DNA of 7,043 nucleotides from Mogibacterium sp. (GTDB taxonomy: Bacteria; Bacillota; Clostridia; Peptostreptococcales; Anaerovoracaceae): assembly GCA_021442505.1 (NCBI GenBank), contig JABUTC010000022.1, forward strand, positions 1 to 7,043. The letters are read 5' to 3'. Both the position numbers and the translations under genes were made by a program. Below, one piece after another: positions 1 through 4,844 of this stretch. Within the stretch, counting starts at the first letter, position 1; the number at the start of each line of letters is the position of its first letter. The notes under the pieces were generated by a model that saw nothing but the letters and a program-made list of their open reading frames with translations, was not told the origin of the DNA and made no database searches.

Positions 1-397
1 TCATCTCAGGATAAGCAACGCCACCCATCATAGCGGTAGTAGCAGGCAGGGATCCGCAGATAGCGCCGAAGATAGCGCATACAGCCTGTACAGCTATAGC
101 GAGACCGCCCTTCTTGTGGCCTACATACTTCTGTGCTGTGTCAAACAGACTTGTTCCAAGACCTGTCTGGCTGGCAATTTCTCCCATCAGTACGAACATA
201 GGTACGATTCCCAATGTGTATGATGTGAATGTCGATACGAAGGCATCAGCCATCGTTTGAAATGCTGCAGTGGATGATCTGAGAACAGTCATTCCTGCTA
301 CGCCCACAGCCATCATCGAGAATGCGATAGGCAGTCCCGTGAGAAGCAGAAGGAAGAATATTACTATGCCAATAAGACCGATTGTTAATGCTGACAT
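1..397 (-). CDS. dctM: TRAP transporter large permease subunit (DctM type), N-terminal part, cut by window edge
   Basis: This is the large membrane subunit of a tripartite ATP-independent periplasmic (TRAP) transporter, the ion-coupled channel that moves the substrate delivered by the binding protein. The first 132 residues are visible. A hydrophobic segment spans about residues 4-36. MFVLMGEIASQTGL (67-80) follows, then the family signature FGAICGSLPATTAMMG (110-125) and YPEM at the edge. The usual signature is close to FGAxSGSxxAxxAxxG, so Cys114 replaces the common Ser. Full-length relatives have about 420-430 residues, so roughly two thirds lies outside the window. The ATG directly follows the dctQ TAA with no spacer. 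GGAGG lies 8 nt upstream, inside the last dctQ codons, so translational coupling is likely. The family is certain from the sequence; the substrate cannot be read. Confidence 0.93.
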   Translation of the reverse strand, partial: MSALTIGLIGIVIFFLLLLTGLPIAFSMMAVGVAGMTVLRSSTAAFQTMADAFVSTFTSYTLGIVPMFVLMGEIASQTGLGTSLFDTAQKYVGHKKGGLAIAVQAVCAIFGAICGSLPATTAMMGGVAYPEM

Positions 398-898
398 TTA
401 ATTTTCCTCCTTTCCTTTTGCTGGGGTCATAACCAGCTCTATGAACAGAATTACCAATGATATGATTACCATTACCATTCCGAAAATCAGAGCAATATAT
501 ACTATGTATTGAGGTATTCCTAATACAGAGCTGACCTGTCCCGACATCTTTACCTTGCCGATCATTCCTCCAACAATTACAACGAAGAAAGCAAAAATTG
601 CAATTCCTACTATACCGGTAATAATCTGCAGTACCTTTCTTGGCTTTGGAGGTAACGAATCTACTATGAGTTCTACAACTATATGACCTTTTTCAAAAGT
701 TGTCTTACCAATAGCAATACATACAGCGAAAAGCATTCCATACTGTACCGCTTCTATCGCTCCTGTAATTGGCATCTGAAAAATTCTTCTAAGTACTACG
801 TTTACAAACAGAAGAAGGCAAAGTAAGAAGACGATTATTCCACCGGCAAGTGCGAGCTTGTCGCACACTTTAGTGTAGAATTCTCTAACCTTTTCCAT
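398..898 (-). CDS. dctQ: TRAP transporter small permease subunit (DctQ type)
   Basis: This is the small integral membrane partner of DctM in a TRAP transporter. It has 166 residues, a typical length. Four hydrophobic segments are visible at about 17-36, 46-64, 89-112 and 129-155. The loop after the first has the family pattern NVVLRRIFQMPITGAIE (33-49), and the conserved stretch GHIVVELIVDSLP (71-83) follows the second. The C-terminus is short and charged. The start is supported by AGGAG at 906-910, 7 nt from the ATG. It sits between dctP, 73 bp upstream with a stem-loop in the gap, and dctM, which begins at the next base. The call comes from topology, loop motifs and the P-Q-M gene order. 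The small subunit is poorly conserved in the family, so context carries weight. Confidence 0.92.
   Translation of the reverse strand: MEKVREFYTKVCDKLALAGGIIVFLLCLLLFVNVVLRRIFQMPITGAIEAVQYGMLFAVCIAIGKTTFEKGHIVVELIVDSLPPKPRKVLQIITGIVGIAIFAFFVVIVGGMIGKVKMSGQVSSVLGIPQYIVYIALIFGMVMVIISLVILFIELVMTPAKGKEEN
406..413 (-). promoter_or_regulatory. Ribosome-binding site for dctM inside the dctQ 3' end
   Basis: AAAGGAGG on the minus strand lies within the last dctQ codons, 8 nt before the dctM ATG. The dctQ stop codon TAA fills the end of that spacer. Ribosomes ending dctQ would sit on the dctM start, consistent with equal production of the two membrane subunits. Confidence 0.75.
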
Positions 899-918
899 AA
901 ACTATCTCCTCTTATAAA

Positions 919-954
919 ATATGCTGCTGACAAAAGAATCTGTCAGCAGCATAT
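919..954 (-). repeat. Perfect 14-bp stem-loop between dctP and dctQ
   Basis: Arms at 919-932 and 941-954 (ATATGCTGCTGACA and its exact complement) enclose an 8-nt loop. In the direction of transcription it comes 17 nt after the dctP stop. It is followed by TTTATAAG, too weak a T tract for an efficient intrinsic terminator, and then by the dctQ ribosome-binding site. The likely role, an inference, is to protect the dctP 3' end from exonucleases or to terminate partially. Either would give more binding protein than membrane subunits, a common need in receptor-dependent transporters. Confidence 0.8.
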
Positions 955-971
955 CGATTCCAAAAACTAAC

Positions 972-1994
972 TTACTTGTACTCTTTTACCTTCTTAAGAA
1001 GCCACTCAAGAGCCTCAGTTCCTGGCTTACCCTGCTTGTCAAGCTCTGCTGCATATGCCTTTGTTACTGTCAGGCACTTCTCGTTCCATCTTGCAGCTTC
1101 CTTCTCATCAAGAACAGTTACTTCCATGCCGAGTTCCTTCTGAACCTTAGCAGCCTGCTCATCGTTGAATGTGAGAGCCTTCTCTGTAGCCTTAGCAGCT
1201 GCCTCGTCTACAACCTTCTGAAGGTCTGCTGGAAGTGACTCGTATGTCTGCTTGCTCATTGCGATCATCTGCATTCCGTTGAAGCATGATGTTACAACTG
1301 CATAGTTAGCAACCTCGTTAATCTTGAATGCGTTGAACATATCGAATGTTCCGATTGTTCCGCTGATGTTGTTAAGACGAATTGCCTCGTATACCTCGCC
1401 GGCACCCATTGCTACAGGAGCAAATCCGAGAGCCTTGAATGCGTCGATTGAGCTTCCGCCTGTTCTAACCTGCATTCCGTTGATGTCCTCAAGCTTTGCA
1501 ATCTTTGTTGTTGATGCGATAGGCATTGGACCTGTGCAGAATGAAATTACAGGGTGAATTGCTGAGAACTCATCAGCGCAGTACTCTGTGAGGTACTCGT
1601 TGAAGATCTTTCCAGCCATCTCTGCACTGGTGTATCCAAGACCCGACTGCTCCATCATGAAAGCAAGTGGGAATCTTCCAACATACTGTCCTGGGTTGTC
1701 CCATCCGATATCTACTGTTCCTGCCTCAAGAGCATCAAATACTGTTCCCTGTGCAGCCAGTGATCCGTTGTTATAAATTTCTACTTTGATTCTTCCATCC
1801 GACATTGACTCAAGTTCCTGGCAGAAGTACTGCTCAACTTCTGTAAAGAATGGAGTTGTCGAACCCTGCTGTGAATTGTATGTAAGTGTATAAACCTTAC
1901 CGTCATCTGATTTCTTGCTTCCGCATGAAGTCAGTGTAAGTGCAAGGCATCCTACAAGACATACAGCAAGCACAAGAGCTAATTTCTTTTTCAT
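972..1994 (-). CDS. dctP: TRAP transporter solute-binding lipoprotein (DctP family)
   Basis: This is the extracytoplasmic receptor of the TRAP transporter, 340 residues. The N-terminus has lysines 2-4, a hydrophobic core and the lipobox LTSC (21-24). Cys24 should be lipidated, giving a membrane-anchored receptor as expected in a Gram-positive cell. The mature part follows the DctP fold: IKVEIYNNGSL (69-79), GTVDIGWDNPGQY (92-104), then INGMQVRT (171-178). Arg177 there matches the conserved arginine that in characterised members binds the substrate carboxylate. The later EVYEAIRLNNISG (200-212) stands where relatives commonly have a VDG-like motif, a small divergence. AAAGGAG (2001-2007) lies 6 nt before the ATG. 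It is the first gene of the dctPQM operon and lies 131 bp after a co-oriented LysR gene. The substrate is probably an organic acid, but this is not proven. Confidence 0.95.
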   Translation of the reverse strand: MKKKLALVLAVCLVGCLALTLTSCGSKKSDDGKVYTLTYNSQQGSTTPFFTEVEQYFCQELESMSDGRIKVEIYNNGSLAAQGTVFDALEAGTVDIGWDNPGQYVGRFPLAFMMEQSGLGYTSAEMAGKIFNEYLTEYCADEFSAIHPVISFCTGPMPIASTTKIAKLEDINGMQVRTGGSSIDAFKALGFAPVAMGAGEVYEAIRLNNISGTIGTFDMFNAFKINEVANYAVVTSCFNGMQMIAMSKQTYESLPADLQKVVDEAAAKATEKALTFNDEQAAKVQKELGMEVTVLDEKEAARWNEKCLTVTKAYAAELDKQGKPGTEALEWLLKKVKEYK

Positions 1995-2014
1995 CGCTTT
2001 CTCCTTTCAAAAAA

Positions 2015-2086
2015 TGGTAATTAACGATGCAATAACCTATCTTAATTTTACCAATTTGTTTCGCCCCCCCATTTCTCTTTTGGTAA
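2015..2086. promoter_or_regulatory. Three evenly spaced TTGGTAA-like motifs in the dctP leader (candidate operators)
   Basis: TGGTAA occurs at 2015-2020, its complement TTACCA at 2048-2053, and TGGTAA again at 2081-2086. The start-to-start distance is exactly 33 bp both times, about three helical turns, and orientation alternates. The second and third extend to the 7-mers TTACCAA and TTGGTAA. Sites on one DNA face between a LysR gene and the operon it probably controls fit regulator binding. The DNA is AT-rich, so chance is a real alternative. I found no convincing -35/-10 pair for dctP here. Confidence 0.3.
2064..2070. repeat. C7/G7 homopolymer in the dctP leader
   Basis: Seven C residues in a row on the plus strand give G7 on the dctP sense strand, 70-76 nt before its start codon. 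The surroundings are strongly AT-rich. A run like this can vary in length by slipped-strand mispairing and change the spacing between flanking sites. It sits between the second and third TTGGTAA-like motifs. Confidence 0.6.
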
Positions 2087-2104
2087 TATTCTTATCGACT
2101 ATTA

Positions 2105-2121
2105 ACAATGTATCGGATTGT
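2105..2121. promoter_or_regulatory. Small inverted repeat ACAAT-N7-ATTGT before dctP
   Basis: Five-base arms at 2105-2109 and 2117-2121 lie a few bases after the end of the minus-strand LysR gene. It could be part of a regulator site for dctPQM or a weak hairpin. It has no T tract, so it is not a terminator. The symmetric pairs do not give T-N11-A, so it is not a canonical LysR box. Confidence 0.2.
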
Positions 2122-2125
2122 ATTT

Positions 2126-3022
2126 CTATAGGCCGCTTTCTATTATCAGTCGGCGTATGCGCTTCGTAATAAGGCTGCGCGAATTATTGTTGTTTTCCTT
2201 ATTCCAAACGGCAACGATCGTTGTGCTGAGCTCCTCGAGCGGATAGAACTCAAGATTAGGATTGCTCCTGATTTTAGGCGTGCTTGCGACAATTGCAACA
2301 CCCTGCTTCAGCTCGGCGTTAGTAATAATAGAAGCAATGTTCGGAACTATCCGATAATTCTCCGGAGGTATTCCAAGACGAACCTTCTGGTTCTTGAGAT
2401 ACTTGTCGACACCCATAGATCCCTCACCGACAAAGTAGAAAGGTTGCGACCTGATCAGGTCTATATCCAATTCGCCGTCTTTCACAATCTCCAGGTCCTT
2501 GTGGTAAAGCAGGCCCATAGGCAGATCGCAGAGCTTGGTATATTTCAGTGTCGGATAACCCTGAGCTTCCTCGAGAAGAGTAATTCCGATATCTATGTTG
2601 TTGTTTCTGAGTTGCGAATTCATTTTCTGGTAAGGCGAGAACTCAACACTTATATCTATTTCCTTTTTTAATTTATCCAGCACATCGCAAAACGGCCTTT
2701 CGAAGTTTGATACAATTTCCGCACTTTCCAGAACAGAGATTTTCACACTGTCGGAAATATTCTTGCTGTAGTTCAAAGCCTCTCTCTTCGCAGTCTCAAT
2801 CGTATTCTGCGCTTCCGAATAAGCCGCGTTCATTATCTCACCCTGTGTCGTCAGGCTGAGATGGTTGGATGAGCGCTCGAAAAGCTTAAATCCCAGATCG
2901 TCCTCCAGTGCGGCTATCTGCTTGCTGATTGTCGCCTGCGAAACATAGAGCTGTCGTGCTGTTTCAGAAAAGCTTTTGTACTGACATAAAGCCAGAAAGT
3001 ATTCTATTCTTGTATAATTCAT
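2126..3022 (-). CDS. LysR-type transcriptional regulator next to the TRAP operon
   Basis: This is a DNA-binding regulator of the LysR family, 298 residues, a normal length. The N-terminal winged helix-turn-helix spans about residues 1-60: YFLALCQYKSFSETARQLYVS, then QATISKQIAALEDDLG, FKLFER (45-50) and LTTQGE (57-62). A linker helix (about 63-88) leads to a periplasmic-binding-protein-like effector domain (about 92-298). I chose the ATG at 3022 because AGGAGG lies 5 nt before it; a GTG 18 nt further upstream would put that site inside the gene. It is co-oriented with dctPQM, 131 bp ahead, with no terminator visible between them. It therefore probably regulates the transporter and may partly read through into it. 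Its effector, likely the transported acid, is inference. Asn277-Asn280 is a short asparagine run. Confidence 0.95.
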   Translation of the reverse strand: MNYTRIEYFLALCQYKSFSETARQLYVSQATISKQIAALEDDLGFKLFERSSNHLSLTTQGEIMNAAYSEAQNTIETAKREALNYSKNISDSVKISVLESAEIVSNFERPFCDVLDKLKKEIDISVEFSPYQKMNSQLRNNNIDIGITLLEEAQGYPTLKYTKLCDLPMGLLYHKDLEIVKDGELDIDLIRSQPFYFVGEGSMGVDKYLKNQKVRLGIPPENYRIVPNIASIITNAELKQGVAIVASTPKIRSNPNLEFYPLEELSTTIVAVWNKENNNNSRSLITKRIRRLIIESGL

Positions 3023-3027
3023 ACCTT

Positions 3028-3033
3028 CCTCCT
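3028..3033 (-). promoter_or_regulatory. Ribosome-binding site setting the start of the minus-strand LysR gene
   Basis: AGGAGG on the minus strand, 5 nt before the ATG at 3022. It decides against an in-frame GTG at 3040, which would place this site within the coding region and add six non-family residues. Confidence 0.85.
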
Positions 3034-3058
3034 TTTGCACAGTGCCTTATCGGGTTCG

Positions 3059-3064
3059 ATTATA
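3059..3064 (-). promoter_or_regulatory. Candidate -10 element of the minus-strand LysR gene
   Basis: A perfect TATAAT on the minus strand. Transcription would start near 3052 and give a leader of about 30 nt before the ATG at 3022. No good TTGACA-like -35 is present at 16-18 nt spacing, so the promoter may be weak or need an activator. Confidence 0.45.
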
Positions 3065-3080
3065 CTTTCAATCCGTATAA
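3060..3080. promoter_or_regulatory. Inverted repeat TTATAC-N9-GTATAA over the -10 (candidate operator)
   Basis: Perfect 6-bp arms at 3060-3065 and 3075-3080 around a 9-nt centre cover the candidate -10 of the minus-strand LysR gene. Binding here would block that promoter, which fits negative autoregulation. The symmetric pair at N11 spacing is A/T rather than the textbook T-N11-A, so the match to a LysR box is imperfect. Confidence 0.35.
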
Positions 3081-3092
3081 GAAACCTACCTT

Positions 3093-3108
3093 AATTAAAA
3101 TTTTAATT
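3093..3108. repeat. 16-bp perfect AT palindrome between the divergent LysR genes
   Basis: AATTAAAATTTTAATT is exactly self-complementary and lies between the two candidate promoters. It may be a shared regulator site or a bent, easily melted AT segment. Its even centre does not give a symmetric T-N11-A LysR box. AT-only palindromes arise by chance fairly often. Confidence 0.4.
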
Positions 3109-3119
3109 TGCGCTTTCAA
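3105..3119 (-). promoter_or_regulatory. cre-like sequence (possible CcpA site)
   Basis: Read on the minus strand, TTGAAAGCGCAAATT matches the Gram-positive cre consensus WTGNAANCGNWNNCW at all fixed positions except one, where the last C is T. It lies about 60 bp upstream of the predicted start of the minus-strand LysR transcript and overlaps the AT palindrome. Carbon catabolite control of a carboxylate transporter regulator would make sense, but the evidence is only a motif match. Confidence 0.22.
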
Positions 3120-3150
3120 TATCTCGTATTACAAAAAAGAATAGTTCTAT

Positions 3151-3179
3151 TTGCTTTTAGCCTATCGTTGTGTTACACT
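3151..3179 (+). promoter_or_regulatory. Candidate sigma-A type promoter of the plus-strand LysR gene
   Basis: TTGCTT (3151-3156) and TACACT (3174-3179) are separated by 17 bp, each with a partial match to the -35 and -10 consensus. Transcription would start near 3186, about 26 nt before the ATG at 3212. Confidence 0.4.
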
Positions 3180-3190
3180 TCACAACACAA
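3168..3190. promoter_or_regulatory. Inverted repeat TTGTGTT-N9-AACACAA (candidate LysR operator)
   Basis: Perfect 7-bp arms at 3168-3174 and 3184-3190 surround a 9-nt centre. The pair T3173/A3185 gives the T-N11-A pattern of LysR boxes. The dyad covers the candidate -10 and start of transcription of the plus-strand LysR gene, so autorepression is the natural reading. The right arm is part of a CACAA tandem (3181-3190). Confidence 0.45.
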
Positions 3191-3201
3191 GAATTTTGTT
3201 T

Positions 3202-3206
3202 GGAGG
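3202..3206 (+). promoter_or_regulatory. Ribosome-binding site setting the start of the plus-strand LysR gene
   Basis: GGAGG lies 5 nt before the ATG at 3212. It decides against an in-frame GTG at 3170, which has no such site, lies in the candidate -10/operator region and adds residues unlike a LysR N-terminus. Confidence 0.85.
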
Positions 3207-3211
3207 TTTGC

Positions 3212-4093
3212 ATGACAGATTTACAATTTCGCTGCTTTCTAACGCTGGCAGAAGATTTAAGTTTTACCAAAGCTTCAAAGAAAATGGGTATCTCCCAGTC
3301 TACGCTCAGCAACCACGTTTCTACACTGGAGAAGAATCTGGGCGTTACATTGTTCATCAGGTCCAACAAGTCAGTCAGCCTTTCGCCTGAAGGGCAGATT
3401 CTCTACCCGGTATTTAAAAAAGCCTGCGTGGATATGGAAAAAGCCGTTCTGGCCGCTCACAGACTACACGAATCCCACGCTAATATTCTGCGTTTTGGCT
3501 TAATCAAGGACCTGAAGCCGGAGATTTTGGAAGAGATCAAAGGTCTGCTGGACGATTTCTGTGAGCAGAATCCGCAGATTTCTTTCCAGTTCTATTCGCT
3601 GGCCGAAAAAGAAATTGTTACGATGCTGAGAAATCACGAGCTGGATCTCGCATATACAATTGACGGCTCTCTTAAGATGCATCCTGAAATTATGTATGCG
3701 TATTTCAAGAGCAACACTATTGGAATTCTCTACTCCGCAGATAAGTTCGGTTCAGACAGGACAATTGATTACCTCAAGAACAAGACTCTGATAATTCCTG
3801 AAAGGGAGGTTAACCCTTCAGATGATTATTACGTGCAGGAATTTAAAGAAAGATATGGTGTTAATCCCAAGTCAATAACGGTTAACTCCACTGATGCAAA
3901 GTATTTCTACGTTTTCGCAGGTCAGGGTATCGGTTTCTCTGACACATCAACACGAAGAAGCAACGATGAGAATTATGGCATGTGCCTTCTGGAGGATTTT
4001 TTGTCCGGCTACGGCTTCGCTGCCTTGAGGAATATCCCGAACCCGATAGTTCACAGCTTCTTCGAATATGTAGAAAGCAAGGTTCAGAAATAG
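3212..4093 (+). CDS. LysR-type transcriptional regulator, divergent from the first
   Basis: This is a second LysR-family regulator, 293 residues. The winged helix-turn-helix is clear in residues 1-62: FLTLAEDLSFTKASKKMGIS, then QSTLSNHVSTLEKNLG, VTLFIR (45-50) and LSPEGQ (57-62). The effector domain runs from about residue 92 to the end. It includes HELDLAYTI (142-150), the usual strand where these proteins read their ligand, and VFAGQGIGF (234-242), matching the family's G-x-G-I/V region. It diverges from the minus-strand LysR gene across 189 bp and ends before a bidirectional terminator, so it forms a single-gene unit. It is clearly different in sequence from its neighbour, so it is not a recent duplicate. 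Its target is unknown; the shared intergenic region suggests itself and possibly the neighbouring regulator. Confidence 0.94.
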   Translation: MTDLQFRCFLTLAEDLSFTKASKKMGISQSTLSNHVSTLEKNLGVTLFIRSNKSVSLSPEGQILYPVFKKACVDMEKAVLAAHRLHESHANILRFGLIKDLKPEILEEIKGLLDDFCEQNPQISFQFYSLAEKEIVTMLRNHELDLAYTIDGSLKMHPEIMYAYFKSNTIGILYSADKFGSDRTIDYLKNKTLIIPEREVNPSDDYYVQEFKERYGVNPKSITVNSTDAKYFYVFAGQGIGFSDTSTRRSNDENYGMCLLEDFLSGYGFAALRNIPNPIVHSFFEYVESKVQK

Positions 4094-4106
4094 CAATTTA
4101 TAAATT

Positions 4107-4134
4107 AAAAGAGGTGCGACAGCACCTCTTTTTT
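4107..4134. terminator. Bidirectional Rho-independent terminator
   Basis: AAAAGAGGTGC (4107-4117) and GCACCTCTTTT (4122-4132) form an 11-bp stem around GACA. The plus strand ends in a run of six T (4129-4134) just after the plus-strand LysR gene. On the minus strand the same hairpin is followed by TTTTAATTTAT, so it also serves the polysaccharide operon that ends at 4140 from the other side. Confidence 0.9.
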
Positions 4135-4139
4135 CGTAT

Positions 4140-4844
4140 TTATTTCGCCTCGTAGTCCTTCCCGGCTGCTGCCAGCACGGTCATAAACATAAGTTTTATG
4201 TCCCCGAAGAAGCTGAAGTCCTTGATTGCTTTAAGGTTCCACTTCATCTTGTCCGGCAGTATTGTCTCCATATATACTGCATCGACATCTTCCGCATCAT
4301 CAAGCAGGTTGTTTTCGTCCTTGTAGTAGATGCTCGCAAGGGAAGTAACGCCCGCAGGAAGAAGCAGTGTTGCCATCATTTCGTCGCTGTACTGGTCAAC
4401 GTATTTTGGCACCTCGGGTCTTGTTCCGACAAGTGTCATATCGCCGCTCAGGATGTTGAAAAGCTGTGGCAGCTCGTCAATCTTGTACTTGCGGATGAAG
4501 CGGCCGACCTTCGTCACTCTTTTGTCGTTGCTGACTGTAACGAGGCTGCCTATCTTGTCGGCGTCGGTTACCATTCTTCTGAATTTGAAAATCTTAAATT
4601 CCTTGCCGTACTGTGTCACTCTCGTCTGTCTGTAGAAAACAGGTCCTTCGCTGTCGGCTTTAATCGCAACAGCTACACCCGCGAGAACCGGTGACAGCAC
4701 AACCGTCATAGCCGCCGAAGCCATGAAGTCGAAAGTTCTTTTCGCACAAAGCTGCACCCTCTTGTCGCTGAGAGAGTCGTAGTAAGGGCGAACTTCTTCT
4801 TTTTGCATTTTTGCAGGGAGGTCTTCCCACTTTACAAGTTTCAC
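4140..4844 (-). CDS. Monotopic phosphoglycosyl transferase (initiating sugar transferase)
   Basis: This enzyme of the bacterial sugar transferase family moves a sugar phosphate from a UDP-sugar to undecaprenyl phosphate, the first membrane step of a surface glycan. It has 234 residues, the short single-domain form. A hydrophilic N-terminal segment (1-35) precedes the reentrant hydrophobic helix (about 37-61, with the SP break at 51-52). Next come EGPVFYRQTRV (66-76), FKIFKFRRM (83-91) and the catalytic block KIDELPQLFNILSGDM (121-136), where Asp123-Glu124 match the catalytic dyad of PglC-type enzymes. LVGTRPE (138-144) follows. The start is GTG, overlapping the upstream stop as TAGTG, with AAAGGGG 9 nt before it. 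It is the last gene of the operon. The sugar cannot be read; the neighbouring aminotransferase suggests an amino sugar. Confidence 0.94.
   Translation of the reverse strand: MKLVKWEDLPAKMQKEEVRPYYDSLSDKRVQLCAKRTFDFMASAAMTVVLSPVLAGVAVAIKADSEGPVFYRQTRVTQYGKEFKIFKFRRMVTDADKIGSLVTVSNDKRVTKVGRFIRKYKIDELPQLFNILSGDMTLVGTRPEVPKYVDQYSDEMMATLLLPAGVTSLASIYYKDENNLLDDAEDVDAVYMETILPDKMKWNLKAIKDFSFFGDIKLMFMTVLAAAGKDYEAK

Noticed and set aside
919..954. Intrinsic terminator ending dctP transcription
   Set aside because: The hairpin is strong but the following TTTATAAG is too poor in T. The downstream dctQ and dctM have no visible promoter and complete the transporter, so full termination is unlikely.
921..1238. 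105-codon plus-strand frame with Leu/Ser/Cys-rich, membrane-like translation
   Set aside because: It is antisense to dctP and begins inside the intergenic stem-loop. The apparent hydrophobicity comes from reverse-complemented codons of a well-supported gene.
3020..3040. GTG start 18 nt upstream for the minus-strand LysR gene
   Set aside because: It would enclose the AGGAGG ribosome-binding site in the coding region and add residues not seen in LysR N-termini.
3093..3108. Canonical LysR box
   Set aside because: The palindrome has an even centre, so its symmetric pairs cannot give T-N11-A. It is kept only as a repeat.
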